24,328 nucleotides of DNA from Clostridiales bacterium UBA4717 (GCA_002404395.1 DHJP01000112.1:1-24328), one strand, 5' to 3'; shown: positions 7,046 to 16,344, numbered from the stretch's first letter. The notes: generated by a model from the letters alone, not told the origin. Program-made: numbers and translations.

Positions 7046-8221
7046 ATGAAAGAAGTTCTTTTGCTGAAATACGGTGAGCTTATTCTTAAAGGGGCTAACC
7101 GTGCCTATTTTGAAAACATGATGCTGCGCGACCTGAGACGCCGGGTCGCCGAGTACGGAAGATTTGAAATAAGCAAGTCGCAGAGCACGGTTTTTGTTGA
7201 GCCGGCAGACGGATCGGCGGATATCGACGGTGCGCTTGAGGCTTGCAAAAAAATATTCGGTATCGTATCTATCTGCCGTGCGGCGGCGTGCGAAAAAAGC
7301 ATGGACGCGATCATAAGCACGGTGAAAGAGTATATACCGCCGTTCCTTGAGGGTTACCGTACTTTCAAGGCGGATGCGCGGAGAAGCGATAAGCGCTTCC
7401 CGATGACTTCACCGAAAATTGCGTGCGAGGTCGGCGCGGCGGTGCTTGAAAGCGTGCCGCGTATAAAGGTCGACGTAAATTCTCCCGAGATCGTGGTAAT
7501 GATCGAGGTAAGGGATACATACGCGTACATTCACGCAGGTAAGATCCCGGGAGCCGGCGGTATGCCCGCAGGCTCAAGCGGGCGCGGACTTTTGCTGCTT
7601 TCGGGCGGGATAGACAGCCCGGTTGCCGGATACATGATGGCAAAACGCGGAGTGGAGATCGAAGCGCTGCACTTTGAAAGCTTTCCTTATACCAGCGAGC
7701 GTGCCCGCGAAAAAGTATTTGAGCTTGCGCGTATCCTGTCCGAATATACGTCGGGCATAAAGGTTCACGTGATCTCACTTACCAAGATACAGGAAGAGCT
7801 TAAAAGACACTGTGAAGAGGACTATTTTACTTTACTTTTGCGCCGCTATATGATGGTATTGGCGGAGATGACCGCAAATCGTTTCAATTGCCGCGCGTTG
7901 ATCACCGGAGAAAGTCTCGGTCAGGTCGCAAGTCAGACGATGCAGGCGATAGCCGTGACAAACGAAGCGGTAAAAATACCGGTATTCCGCCCCGCGATCG
8001 GCATGGATAAGGAAGAAATAGTACAGGTCGCGCGCAAGATCGGCACTTTTGAAACTTCAATACTTCCGTTTGAAGACTGCTGTACGGTTTTTACGCCTAA
8101 GCATCCGCGGACCAGACCCGAGCTTGAAAAGGTGCTTGCCGAAGAAAACAAGCTTGATTTCAATGCACTTGTAAACGAGGCTTTTGACAGTCTGTATACG
8201 GTGAAGATCGGACTTGAATGA
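7046..8221 (+). CDS. thiI: ThiI, tRNA 4-thiouridine sulfurtransferase
   Basis: Makes 4-thiouridine at tRNA position 8 by adenylating the uridine and adding sulfur from a cysteine-desulfurase persulfide; it may also serve thiazole synthesis. Residues about 1-165 are the ferredoxin-like and THUMP RNA-binding part. The ATP pyrophosphatase loop is SGGIDSP (186-192), followed by the ESFPYTSERA segment (211-220), ITGESLGQVASQT and the FEDCCTVF/HPRT region. At 391 residues it lacks the C-terminal rhodanese domain of the E. coli enzyme, as is usual in Firmicutes. The partner cysteine desulfurase gene, often adjacent, is absent here. A GAAAGAGA ribosome site precedes ATG 7046. Confidence 0.96.
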   Translation: MKEVLLLKYGELILKGANRAYFENMMLRDLRRRVAEYGRFEISKSQSTVFVEPADGSADIDGALEACKKIFGIVSICRAAACEKSMDAIISTVKEYIPPFLEGYRTFKADARRSDKRFPMTSPKIACEVGAAVLESVPRIKVDVNSPEIVVMIEVRDTYAYIHAGKIPGAGGMPAGSSGRGLLLLSGGIDSPVAGYMMAKRGVEIEALHFESFPYTSERAREKVFELARILSEYTSGIKVHVISLTKIQEELKRHCEEDYFTLLLRRYMMVLAEMTANRFNCRALITGESLGQVASQTMQAIAVTNEAVKIPVFRPAIGMDKEEIVQVARKIGTFETSILPFEDCCTVFTPKHPRTRPELEKVLAEENKLDFNALVNEAFDSLYTVKIGLE

Positions 8222-8260
8222 GCTTTGTCGGTTTGATGTGTGCAAATTCGGCAATTGCTA

Positions 8261-8289
8261 TTGACAAAATCGCGATTTTTATGTACAAT
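8261..8289 (+). promoter_or_regulatory. Near-consensus SigA promoter for RNase Y
   Basis: TTGACA (8261-8266), a 17-nt spacer and TACAAT (8284-8289) form a very good SigA promoter. Transcription would start near 8296, giving a leader of about 80 nt. That leader holds a GTAAAAT/ATTTTAC inverted repeat (8322-8328 with 8343-8349, 14-nt loop) just before the ribosome site. Confidence 0.88.
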
Positions 8290-8375
8290 AATATTATGTA
8301 TAATTATAATTATGCCGTGCGGTAAAATGTCGGCTGATGAGAATTTTACATAAAAAATATTAAGGAGGTGTGACA

Positions 8376-9932
8376 GTGCCACAAGAAGCAATCATGATAA
8401 TCATTACGGTCGTTGCGGCGATCTTCGCAGGGATAATCGGCTTTGTTTTCGGTAAGATCTATCGCAAAAAAGTAGCCGAAGCCGAAATAGGCTCTGCTGA
8501 AGAACAGGCAAAGCGTATCGTTGATGACGGATTTAAAGAAGCGGAGAATCTCAAAAAAGAAGCGCTTATTGAAGCTAAAGAAGAGATACTCAAGCAGAAA
8601 AACGAATCGGAACGCGAGATCAAAGAGCGCAGAGCCGAGCTTTCCAAGCAGGAGTCGAGAGCTTTAAAGCGTGAAGAAACGCTTGAGCGAAAGATCGAGA
8701 GCCTTGAAAAGAAAGAAGAGCTCTTAAACGCCAAGATCAAGTCAAACGAAGAAGCGCGCGCCGAGATCGACAGACTTAAGGAAAGCGAGCTTGAAACGCT
8801 TGAAAAGCTTTCGGGCCTTACATCGGATCAGGCAAAAGCGGAAATTTTAGCAAGACTTGATGATGAGATCGCTCATGAAAAGGCAATGAGACTTGCTGAG
8901 TATGAGCAGGAATTCAAGGATGAAGCGGACGAAAAGGCAAAGAATATACTTGCACTTTCGATTCAGCGCTGTGCCGCGGATCTGGTTACCGAGGCAACTG
9001 TTTCGGTAGTAAATCTGCCGAATGACGAAATGAAGGGACGTATAATCGGTCGCGAGGGCAGAAACATTCATGCGATCGAGGCGATGACGGGGGTTGACCT
9101 GATCATTGACGATACGCCCGAGGCAATTACTCTGTCAAGCTTTGACCCGATCAGACGGGAGGTTGCCCGTATAGCGCTTGAAAAGCTTATCGGTGACGGA
9201 CGTATTCATCCGGCGCGTATTGAAGAAACGGTTGAACGTGCGCGCAGAGAGGTAGATTCGGTTATCAAGCAGGCAGGTGAGCAGGCTACATACGAGACCG
9301 GAATACACGGACTTGCTCCCGAGGTGATAAAGCTGCTCGGACGGCTGAAATTCCGTACCAGCTACGGTCAGAACGTACTCAATCATTCGATCGAGGTTTC
9401 GATACTCTCGGGAATGATCGCCGACGAACTCGGAGTGGACAGTATGCCGGCAAAGAGGGCGGGACTGCTTCACGATATCGGCAAATCGCTTACCCAGGAA
9501 ATCGAAGGATCTCATGTTCAGCTCGGCGTGGATATTTGCAAGAAGTACAAGGAGCATGCAGATATTATTCATGCGGTTGAGGCACATCACGGTGATGTCG
9601 AAGCTAAATCGATTACGGCGGTAATCGTGCAGGCGGCGGATGCAATTTCTGCGGCAAGACCCGGTGCGCGGCGTGAAGATCTTGAGAATTATATCAAACG
9701 TCTGCAGAAGCTTGAAGAAATTACCAACAGCTTCAGCGGTGTTGAAAAGTCATATGCAATTCAGGCGGGGCGTGAGATCCGCATAGCGGTCAAGCCCGAT
9801 GAAGTCAATGACGAACAAATGGTTATAATCGCGCGTGATATTGTTAAGAAGATCGAGGGAGAACTTCAGTATCCCGGACAGATCAAGGTTCATCTTATAC
9901 GCGAAAGCCGTGCAATTGATTACGCGAAGTAA
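8376..9932 (+). CDS. rny: Ribonuclease Y
   Basis: Membrane-tethered endoribonuclease that starts mRNA decay in Firmicutes. Domains in order: N-terminal transmembrane helix (about residues 5-26), a long Lys/Glu-rich coiled coil (about 35-200), a KH RNA-binding domain with IIGREGRNI at 223-231, and an HD domain with LLHDIGK, whose catalytic His/Asp pair are residues 366-367, followed by AHHGDV. The longest frame opens with GTG 8370, but that lies one base after the AAGGAGG ribosome site (8362-8368). GTG 8376, seven bases after it, gives [10 protein letters not shown] and 518 residues, matching the family. Its own strong promoter lies at 8261. In many Firmicutes rny lies near recA, cinA or ymdB; cinA is about 5 kb upstream here. 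Confidence 0.97.
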   Translation: MPQEAIMIIITVVAAIFAGIIGFVFGKIYRKKVAEAEIGSAEEQAKRIVDDGFKEAENLKKEALIEAKEEILKQKNESEREIKERRAELSKQESRALKREETLERKIESLEKKEELLNAKIKSNEEARAEIDRLKESELETLEKLSGLTSDQAKAEILARLDDEIAHEKAMRLAEYEQEFKDEADEKAKNILALSIQRCAADLVTEATVSVVNLPNDEMKGRIIGREGRNIHAIEAMTGVDLIIDDTPEAITLSSFDPIRREVARIALEKLIGDGRIHPARIEETVERARREVDSVIKQAGEQATYETGIHGLAPEVIKLLGRLKFRTSYGQNVLNHSIEVSILSGMIADELGVDSMPAKRAGLLHDIGKSLTQEIEGSHVQLGVDICKKYKEHADIIHAVEAHHGDVEAKSITAVIVQAADAISAARPGARREDLENYIKRLQKLEEITNSFSGVEKSYAIQAGREIRIAVKPDEVNDEQMVIIARDIVKKIEGELQYPGQIKVHLIRESRAIDYAK

Positions 9933-10126
9933 TGATCCCACAAGGGAGTAAATATAGATATATAGAGAGAATCACGTAAACAACAGTGCGTTGAGCACTT
10001 AATATATATCAAATACGAAACTGTTCCTTGAAGGCGGTTTTCCGCTTCACGTGAATTTGCAAGGAGGTTGCCGCAGGCGTGCGATACGCTTGTCGGCAGC
10101 CTCTTGTTATAGAAAGGAAGTCGCTT
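9933..10126 (+). other. Structured 194-nt leader before the cation transporter
   Basis: Several dyads nest here. CAAGG (9941-9945) can pair with CCTTG (10026-10030). GATATATA (9957-9964) pairs with TATATATC (10003-10010). AGTGC/GCACT (9985-9999) forms an inner hairpin. GAAGGCGG-TTTT-CCGCTTC lies at 10030-10047, and the perfect palindrome TTCACGTGAA at 10046-10055. A 47-nt imperfect hairpin (10060-10106) follows, and its 5' arm contains AAGGAGG. No T-run follows the last stem. No good promoter was found, so the region may be read from the rny promoter. A metal-responsive or translational switch is possible but unproven; no known riboswitch consensus fits convincingly. Confidence 0.45.
10060..10106 (+). 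promoter_or_regulatory. Long hairpin covering an AAGGAGG site
   Basis: The arms 10060-10080 and 10086-10106 pair over about 20 base pairs, with G-U pairs, two single-base bulges and a five-base loop. The 5' arm holds AAGGAGG (10061-10067), which sits 11 nt before an alternative GTG start at 10079. Folding would hide that site and leave the AGAAAGGAAG site at 10111-10120 free for ATG 10127. Confidence 0.5.
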
Positions 10127-11326
10127 ATGAATTTAAAGCTGCTAGGTATCTTTGTAAAGGGGCTTAACGGAAGCGGAGAGCTTACGCCGGAGATAAGAAG
10201 AAACTGTGGAAAGGCAGCAGGTGTAATAGGGATCGTATCGAATCTGCTGCTTTCCGTTTTAAAGGTCGTGATCGGTATCGCCTGTCACAGCATAGCCATA
10301 ACCGCCGATGCAGTCAATAATATATCGGACGCAGGTTCGTCGGTTATTACACTCATCGGATTCAAAATGTCCGAAAAGCCTGCCGATGACAAACACCCGT
10401 ACGGTCATGCAAGGATCGAATATCTTTCGGGATTTATTGTCTCGCTTGTAATTACGGCGCTCGGAGCGCAGTTTTTCAAGGATTCCGTCAAAGCGATAAT
10501 ATTGCCGTCGGATTCGGGATACAGTACCGCTTCGTTCATTGTGTTAGCTTTGGCGATAGGCATAAAACTGTGGCAGGCAGGCTTTTACAAGGGCGTGGGG
10601 GGATACATTAAATCTCCGTCGCTTATTGCCACTGCCGCCGACAGCCGCAATGATGTATTCACGACTGCGGCGGTGTTGATCGGAGCGATAATTTCAAGAC
10701 TTACAGACATTAATCTTGACGGTTGGCTCGGCTTGCTTGTGGCGGCATTTATTATATACTCGGGAATCAGACTGATAATCGAAACTGCTGATCCGATACT
10801 CGGCGTTGCGCCGGATGAGCAGTTTGTCAAAGAGATCAGCGATAAGATCCTTTCGTACGACGGCATACTCGGTATCCATGATCTGATCATTCATAATTAC
10901 GGTGAAGGAAAGTGTTTTGTCTCGGTTCACTGTGAGGTGTCCGCAGATGAAAATATCATGAAAAGTCATGATATCATTGACAATATTGAGTTTGACTTCT
11001 TAAGAGAGCGGAATATTCATTTGGTTATCCATATGGATCCGATCATTACAAATGACGTGCATATCAATGCGCTGAGGGCGCAGACGATGGAAATAATCAA
11101 CAGGGTTTCAAGTGAGCTTGAAATTGCAATGTCAATGCACGATTTCAGGGTCGTTGCGGGAGAAACGCATACCAATCTTATATTTGACATACTGCTTCCC
11201 GGCTCGGCGCGCTCGGACACCGGACTAATTTGCGAGATGATAAAAAGTGAGCTTAAAAAGCTCTCACCGACTTACAATGCGGTAATAAACGTGGATATCA
11301 ACTATTCGACGATATCGGATAAATAG
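10127..11326 (+). CDS. Cation diffusion facilitator (metal efflux) transporter
   Basis: A CDF-family antiporter that exports divalent metal from the cytoplasm in exchange for protons. The first metal-site helix reads ADAVNNISDAGSS, with N64 and D68 at the DxxxD positions; the loop DDKHPYGHARIEYL (87-100) is typical; the second site, DSRND, supplies D172 and D176. The transmembrane part spans about residues 30-220, and a cytosolic C-terminal domain of about 180 residues follows, longer than in YiiP. The Asn-Asp/Asp-Asp site lacks the His of zinc-type CDFs, which fits a manganese- or iron-preferring member; this is inference. ATG 10127 is preceded by AGAAAGGAAG. GTG 10079 is an in-frame alternative lying in the leader hairpin. 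It ends before a strong terminator. Confidence 0.93.
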   Translation: MNLKLLGIFVKGLNGSGELTPEIRRNCGKAAGVIGIVSNLLLSVLKVVIGIACHSIAITADAVNNISDAGSSVITLIGFKMSEKPADDKHPYGHARIEYLSGFIVSLVITALGAQFFKDSVKAIILPSDSGYSTASFIVLALAIGIKLWQAGFYKGVGGYIKSPSLIATAADSRNDVFTTAAVLIGAIISRLTDINLDGWLGLLVAAFIIYSGIRLIIETADPILGVAPDEQFVKEISDKILSYDGILGIHDLIIHNYGEGKCFVSVHCEVSADENIMKSHDIIDNIEFDFLRERNIHLVIHMDPIITNDVHINALRAQTMEIINRVSSELEIAMSMHDFRVVAGETHTNLIFDILLPGSARSDTGLICEMIKSELKKLSPTYNAVINVDINYSTISDK

Positions 11327-11350
11327 CGGGAGCAATGGTCCGATGATGTT

Positions 11351-11408
11351 AAAAATTCCGAGAGCCGGCGCGGCATTATTTGCCTTGCCTTTACCCTCGG
11401 AATTTTTT
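11351..11408 (+). terminator. Intrinsic terminator after the cation transporter
   Basis: AAAAATTCCGAG (11351-11362) pairs perfectly with CTCGGAATTTTT, giving a 12-bp stem closed by a 33-nt loop that contains smaller GGC/GCC pairings, and the T-run extends to 11408. The A-run on the 5' side also allows weaker use from the opposite strand. Confidence 0.85.
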
Positions 11409-11483
11409 GTTCATAACGTATTATGCGGATTGTTTTGATACGGTATATGCGGTTCATGAAATCGTATGTACTTATAAGCATCA

Positions 11484-11519
11484 AAAAGCTCAGCAGGTTT
11501 TGATACCTGCTGAGCTTTT
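11484..11519 (-). terminator. Intrinsic terminator after the solute-binding protein gene
   Basis: A perfect 15-bp stem, AAAAGCTCAGCAGGT with ACCTGCTGAGCTTTT, encloses a 6-nt loop. On the minus strand the stem ends in TTTTT, 16 nt after the stop codon of the lipoprotein gene. It can also stop plus-strand transcripts that pass the first terminator. Confidence 0.9.
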
Positions 11520-11534
11520 GCTTTGTAGTTTTGC

Positions 11535-13196
11535 TTATGCCATTGCGTTCGGGAAGAGGTTGAAGAACCATTCGTTGTACTGATATGTCAAACCGTCCGG
11601 ATCTTCAAAGGAAATATAGCGCGAAATCGTAGGATCGGCTTTAAGTTTTGCCGTAGCGTCCGTGATCCATGCGTCAAACTGCGCATACGGTACCGCATCA
11701 AGCTCGGCAAAGTACTGTTTGCTTATTCTTGCGACCTGTTTCATAAGGTCTTCGTCAACGAGATCGTAGTAGTAGAAACCAAAGTAAGGATCATCAACGA
11801 TCTTGAGGTTCTGCGCTTTGCAGTCTTCCCAAACTGTGGGCGAGGTACCCTCGGGCGGATATGCAATAAACATATTGCCGGTCAGATTCAGGGGAGTGTC
11901 GTAATCGTTGTTGAGCTTAACCACAACGCCGTCGGCGTCCAGTCGGTAATGGGTGCCTTCAATACCGTATCCGAAGATATTACGAAGCTCGGAGTTGGTG
12001 TTAAGCGCACAGAGCACTTCCATAGAACGGGTTATGTTTTTGGTGTATGATGAAATTGCGAACATATCGCTGTAAACCGAGTTGTCAACGTGCGGGTTCT
12101 GCAAAACAATAACTTCGTACTTATCCTTGTATGAATCCATCTCGGCGGCGTCGCCTCTCATGACCCCTACCGCAAACTCACCGGATTGCGCGGTGCTGTT
12201 TCCGAGATAGCCGAGAGATTGGTACTTTTTGAGCTGTCTGAGGTGGTCGACATAGTTGCTTGCGGTAAAGATAATTCTCGGGACACCGTAAGCATCAGCG
12301 CTCTTGTAAGCCGCAGCGGAAAGCATATTTCCGACAACCGACTTGGAACCGTCTGTGGTAAAATACTGAACACCGATCGGGTCAAAGTCGCCGTAAACCG
12401 GAACTATACCGGGTTCGTTCGCTCCGACGTCCATGATGAACTCATCAGCCATAGAGAAAAGGGTTATATCATCGGCATCGTAGTAATACTTGTCAAGCAG
12501 CTCTTTGTTGAGCAACATATATGTATACTCGCCGATAGGCTTGTTGTTGATTATTGCATATGTCATTCCGTTAAGCTTGGAGGCACCGAGAATGTTGGGG
12601 TGAATGTATGTCTTCATGAGCTTTCCGGTCGAGTCAAGCTCGGCATCAAGTGCGGAAAGCCAACCGTTTGCCTGATATTCAACATAGGTATCATAATCCG
12701 GAATGTAGAAAATGTCAAGCTGTGCAGGTTCGACTTCCGGATAAATGACCTCAACCAGACCGAGCTCGTTTATCGAGGTCTCGTCCTCCGAATAGCTTTC
12801 GGAGACTTCCGAATCAACGCCCGATTTTTTGGAAAGCATCGCGATCGCTTTTTTGTGCTCGGCTTCCGCGTCTTCAAGATCCTTCTGATCCGCTATCTCG
12901 TCAAGTCTTGCTTCAAGCGCCGCTTTGTATTCGTCGGCGGTGAAAAGGTTAAGCTTGAGCGCGGTGTTGAATTCGGCTTTTGTGACGGCGCTCATCGCGT
13001 TTTCGACAAGTGCGACCGCCTCATCCGTTGTATTATCGCCCTTGACTCCCCAAAGCGTCAGCGTCATGGCAGGCGAAGTGTTTTTGGTATCGTTAACCGA
13101 AATTGTATCAAGATCCTCGTTTTCTCCGCAGGCGGTACAGAAAGTACCGACAAGAAGAACGAGAGCAAACAGCAGACACTGCAATCTTCTTTTCAT
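11535..13196 (-). CDS. Lipoprotein extracellular solute-binding protein (ABC type)
   Basis: A predicted lipid-anchored substrate-binding protein of the family-1 (carbohydrate-type) group. The signal peptide is MKRR plus a hydrophobic core, with lipobox CTAC and Cys23 as the lipidated residue; position -3 is Cys, which is unusual. The mature part opens with TLTLWGV, then LKLNLFTADEYKAALEARLD (81-100). A charged Glu/Lys-rich insertion of about 45-50 residues (100-150) follows before the YPEVEPAQLDIFYIPDYDTY block (152-171). I recall this arrangement from uncharacterised clostridial binding proteins. The 553-residue length suits the family. No permease or ATPase gene is nearby, so the ligand and partner transporter are unknown. 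The gene has its own promoter and terminator. GGAGG lies 12 nt before ATG. Confidence 0.85.
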   Translation of the reverse strand: MKRRLQCLLFALVLLVGTFCTACGENEDLDTISVNDTKNTSPAMTLTLWGVKGDNTTDEAVALVENAMSAVTKAEFNTALKLNLFTADEYKAALEARLDEIADQKDLEDAEAEHKKAIAMLSKKSGVDSEVSESYSEDETSINELGLVEVIYPEVEPAQLDIFYIPDYDTYVEYQANGWLSALDAELDSTGKLMKTYIHPNILGASKLNGMTYAIINNKPIGEYTYMLLNKELLDKYYYDADDITLFSMADEFIMDVGANEPGIVPVYGDFDPIGVQYFTTDGSKSVVGNMLSAAAYKSADAYGVPRIIFTASNYVDHLRQLKKYQSLGYLGNSTAQSGEFAVGVMRGDAAEMDSYKDKYEVIVLQNPHVDNSVYSDMFAISSYTKNITRSMEVLCALNTNSELRNIFGYGIEGTHYRLDADGVVVKLNNDYDTPLNLTGNMFIAYPPEGTSPTVWEDCKAQNLKIVDDPYFGFYYYDLVDEDLMKQVARISKQYFAELDAVPYAQFDAWITDATAKLKADPTISRYISFEDPDGLTYQYNEWFFNLFPNAMA

Positions 13197-13254
13197 ATTT
13201 TTTCAGATCCTCCGATCGGGCTATGTTGATATATACCCATATTATTACTGTATT

Positions 13255-13283
13255 ATTTTACAACAAAAAGAGGCTTATGTCAA
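13255..13283 (-). promoter_or_regulatory. SigA promoter of the solute-binding protein gene
   Basis: On the minus strand TTGACA (13283-13278), a 17-nt spacer and TAAAAT (13260-13255) form a strong promoter pointing to the lipoprotein gene, with the start about 50 nt before its ATG. Confidence 0.85.
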
Positions 13284-13284
13284 G

Positions 13285-13330
13285 GACGAATTTCGTCAAA
13301 GTGCGGTCATTTTTGCGGCTTTTGACCGCA
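13285..13330. promoter_or_regulatory. Two inverted repeats beside the -35 box; operator-like
   Basis: GACGAATTTCGTC (13285-13297) is a 6+6 palindrome directly upstream of the -35 box of the lipoprotein promoter. TGCGGTCA (13302-13309) and TGACCGCA (13323-13330) are perfect 8-nt arms 13 nt apart. They could be a regulator binding site, or the second could be a weak end-of-operon hairpin for rpoD; no T-run follows it. Confidence 0.4.
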
Positions 13331-13438
13331 TATCGGCAAACTGCTCAAAACGTCGGACGTAACTTTGGACAGTTTGACGTTTAAATCGTTGAACTGCACA
13401 GAAATTTGCGTGAAAATTTGTGCATTAAGCAGATGGAA

Positions 13439-14536
13439 TTATTCAAGAAAATCTTTAAGTTTTTTCGATCTGGTGGGGTGGCGCAGCTTACGGAGCGCTT
13501 TTGCTTCGATCTGACGGATGCGTTCACGCGTGATCTTGAATTCTTTTCCGACCTCTTCAAGAGTGCGCGTTCTGCCGTCTATGAGTCCGAAACGCAGCTT
13601 GAGCACCAGCGCTTCACGCGGGGTCAGCGTATCAAGCACACCTTGGATAGCTTCCTTGAGCAACGCGTGTGAGGCGGCTTCTGCCGGGGCCGGTGAATCA
13701 TCGTCCTGAATAAAATCTCCGAGGTGGGTGTCTTCCTCCTCACCGACCGGGGTCTCAAGCGAAACCGGGTCCTGCGCGATCTTCATTATATCGCGCACCT
13801 TATCGGGCGTGGTATTCATGCGTTCCGCAATTTCTTCCGGAGTTGCCTCGTGCCCCAACTCCTGCAGGAGCTGTCTTGAGCAACGTGACACCTTGTGTAT
13901 GGTCTCGACCATGTGTACCGGTATTCGTATGGTTCTCGCCTGATCGGCAATTGCACGCGTAATTGCCTGACGGATCCACCAGGTAGCATAAGTTGAAAAT
14001 TTGTAACCCTTGCTGTAGTCGAACTTTTCCACGGCTTTCATAAGTCCGAGGTTGCCCTCCTGGATCAGGTCAAGGAAGAACATTCCCTTGCCGACGTAAC
14101 GCTTTGCGATGCTGACCACAAGGCGCAGGTTGGCTTCGACAAGTTTGCTCTTTGCAGCTTCGTCGCCTTGAGCCATTTTGCAAGCCAACTCCTGTTCGGT
14201 GTCGGCGTCAAGCAGGGCGACCTTGCCGATCTCCTTGAGATACATACGCACCGGGTCGTCTATCGACAGACCCTCTTGCACAAGCATCTTTTCCATATCC
14301 TCGGCGCTCTCGTACTGTTCGACATCTATTGCGACGTCGTCAAGATCGACCGGTTCCTCATCAAGATAATTTATCTCAATGCCGTTGTTCTCAAGCTCCT
14401 CGTATATTTTGTCAATTGCTTCGATGTCAAGATTTTCGTCCGGGAATGCTTCGAGAATTTCACTGCTGGTAAGCGATCCCTTGGCTTTTCCTTTTTCGAT
14501 CAGTGCCTGAATGTTGATTTCCTGATTATTTTCCAT
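13439..14536 (-). CDS. rpoD: Primary sigma factor SigA (RpoD)
   Basis: The housekeeping sigma-70 subunit that directs RNA polymerase to TTGACA/TATAAT promoters such as those seen in this window. A short acidic region 1.1 (residues 1-85) is followed by region 1.2 ([17 protein letters not shown], 93-109), region 2 ([20 protein letters not shown] to RIPVHMVE, about 139-211, including the [11 protein letters not shown] -10 recognition helix at 182-192), region 3, and region 4 with [20 protein letters not shown] as the -35 helix-turn-helix. The 365-residue length matches Firmicute SigA. GGAGGAAAC directly precedes ATG. It is the last gene of dgt-dnaG-rpoD, 11 nt after dnaG. No classical terminator follows. 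Confidence 0.98.
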   Translation of the reverse strand: MENNQEINIQALIEKGKAKGSLTSSEILEAFPDENLDIEAIDKIYEELENNGIEINYLDEEPVDLDDVAIDVEQYESAEDMEKMLVQEGLSIDDPVRMYLKEIGKVALLDADTEQELACKMAQGDEAAKSKLVEANLRLVVSIAKRYVGKGMFFLDLIQEGNLGLMKAVEKFDYSKGYKFSTYATWWIRQAITRAIADQARTIRIPVHMVETIHKVSRCSRQLLQELGHEATPEEIAERMNTTPDKVRDIMKIAQDPVSLETPVGEEEDTHLGDFIQDDDSPAPAEAASHALLKEAIQGVLDTLTPREALVLKLRFGLIDGRTRTLEEVGKEFKITRERIRQIEAKALRKLRHPTRSKKLKDFLE

Positions 14537-14547
14537 GTTTCCTCCGC

Positions 14548-16317
14548 TTATGTATCCTGTTTGTTATTTCGCTTTCGGTTAATAATATTTTTTATGTCGG
14601 CGATGCTTTCGCCCGTCGTTGCCTCTGCTTTGAGCTTTGCTATGCTGTCTTCCATTATCGAGTCGCCGTTGCGGACGAGCTGCTCGCGGCGTATACGAAA
14701 TTCTGTGATCCGCCCCATTTCCTCCGGGGTGAAATCTTCGCCGAGCGCGCCGATCTCAAAGTGTCCGTCAGGCTCTGAGTGTGCCATTATCGAAGCAAAC
14801 ACCCGCTTGCCGAAGTTTGTGAAAAAGTCGGATTCTGAAAGCTCAAGCTTGCCCGATTTGATTTTTGCAATGTATTCGGGCATATATAATAACAGTCCGA
14901 GAATGGTCTCTTCGGCGGAAGCCGCCGATTTGTTTTTGGTTATATCGGTGTTTATTCTGTCACCTATCCCCGCAGAGCGCATATATATTGATCGATGCTC
15001 GTTCTTGGCAAGCTCGCGTTTGAGCCGACGCATTGTCCGCTCGGTATCGGCTTTAAGACTTTCCGTGCTGACTCCGAGCCGCTTGGCGGCGGCGGAGCAG
15101 GCAAGCTCGCGTTCTATATTTGAATAGATGCCGGCGAGCATTTCACATACCTCGTTTCCGGCTCTCAGCTTTTCGTCTGGCACGGCGAGATCGTATTTTT
15201 TTAAAATGTTGTCAAGTCTGAAATCAAAACGCGGAGTGCTCTTGTCAAGCAGCTCCTTGAATCTGATGTGCCCGTCGTCGCCGTGACGGCGTATGAATTC
15301 GTCCGGGTCTTTTGCGCCGGTCACCCGCAAAACGCGCCCGTCTATGCCGACTTCCGAAAGCAGGGAGAGCGCTTTTGACGCCGCGCGTTGACCCGCTTCG
15401 TCGCTGTCGTATGAAACTATCACGTTTTTGGTGTATTTTGCCATTATTCTTGCCTGCTCGGGGGTAATTGCCGTTCCGAGAGTGGCGATCGCGTTTTCAA
15501 ATCCCGCCGAGTGAAGCGCGATAACGTCCATGTATCCCTCACAGAGGATGAGGCGTTCGGCAGCATGGTTTTTGGCAAAATTCAATGCGAAAAGATTGCG
15601 GCTTTTTTTGAATACCGGAGTATCCGACGAGTTGAGATACTTCGGAACGGAATCGTCGAGCACACGACCTCCGAAAGCGATAATGCTCCCCGAGGTGTCG
15701 ATTATCGGAAACATCACTCTGTTTCTGAACATATCGAAGAGCCTTCCGTTTTTGCGGCTCCTGCCGCAGAGAAAGCCTGAGATAAGCTCTTCCTCCGAAT
15801 ATCCGAGGCCTGTCAGATGAGCGGTAAGCTCTCCGAAACCGTTCGGAGCATATCCGAGACCGAAGCGGCTGACTATCGCGGTGCTCAGACCCCGTTTCTT
15901 GAAAATGTATTCACGTGCCGCCGCCCCTTTTTCGGGATCCTTCAGTGCGCTGTGAAAGAATCTTGCCGCGTCCCGATTCATAGCAAGCAACCGTTCTCTG
16001 CTCGGACCGGTGCGTTCGGACTCAAAGCTCTGCGGCAGGGAAATGCCGGCGCGCTTTGCCAAAAATTCAAGCGCTTCCACATAGCCGAGGTTTTCGGCGC
16101 GCATTATGAATGTGATCACGTCCCCGCCTGCGCCGCATCCGAAGCAATAAAAGCTGCGGGTGTTGTGAAATACGGTAAACGACGGAGTTTTTTCATTGTG
16201 GAACGGACAGAGTCCGTTGAAATTTGAACCGGCGCGTTTGAGCGTGACATAGGAGGATATTACTTCTTCGATATCATTACGGTATTTGATCTCTTCAATG
16301 ATCTCGGGTGAAATCAA
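14548..16317 (-). CDS. dnaG: DNA primase
   Basis: Makes RNA primers for chromosomal replication with the replicative helicase. The N-terminal zinc finger has C37, H40, C58 and C61 (CPFH and CFGC). The RNA-polymerase core includes FGGRVLDDS, the TOPRIM domain has [17 protein letters not shown] with E260, and [11 protein letters not shown] supplies metal ligands D304 and D306. A C-terminal helicase-binding region follows. The 589-residue length is typical. The start codon is TTG 16317, giving [10 protein letters not shown], behind a strong AAAGGAGG site; no better in-frame start is seen. It lies between dgt and rpoD in the macromolecular-synthesis operon; rpsU, the first gene of the E. coli version, is absent. 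Confidence 0.98.
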   Translation of the reverse strand: MISPEIIEEIKYRNDIEEVISSYVTLKRAGSNFNGLCPFHNEKTPSFTVFHNTRSFYCFGCGAGGDVITFIMRAENLGYVEALEFLAKRAGISLPQSFESERTGPSRERLLAMNRDAARFFHSALKDPEKGAAAREYIFKKRGLSTAIVSRFGLGYAPNGFGELTAHLTGLGYSEEELISGFLCGRSRKNGRLFDMFRNRVMFPIIDTSGSIIAFGGRVLDDSVPKYLNSSDTPVFKKSRNLFALNFAKNHAAERLILCEGYMDVIALHSAGFENAIATLGTAITPEQARIMAKYTKNVIVSYDSDEAGQRAASKALSLLSEVGIDGRVLRVTGAKDPDEFIRRHGDDGHIRFKELLDKSTPRFDFRLDNILKKYDLAVPDEKLRAGNEVCEMLAGIYSNIERELACSAAAKRLGVSTESLKADTERTMRRLKRELAKNEHRSIYMRSAGIGDRINTDITKNKSAASAEETILGLLLYMPEYIAKIKSGKLELSESDFFTNFGKRVFASIMAHSEPDGHFEIGALGEDFTPEEMGRITEFRIRREQLVRNGDSIMEDSIAKLKAEATTGESIADIKNIINRKRNNKQDT

Positions 16318-16344
16318 TATATCCCCTCCTTTGCGTCCGCTTTT

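Noticed and set aside
12186..13229. 347-residue open frame on the plus strand opposite the lipoprotein gene
   Set aside because: It lies antisense to a well-supported coding gene, has no recognisable domain, and its protein looks like a composition shadow.
13390..13438. rpoD terminator in the TGCACA/TGTGCA dyad
   Set aside because: The 6-bp arms enclose a long AT-rich loop and no T-run follows; too weak to call.
14168..15127. 319-residue plus-strand frame across the rpoD-dnaG junction
   Set aside because: It is antisense to two conserved genes and spans their boundary; no motif or ribosome site supports it.
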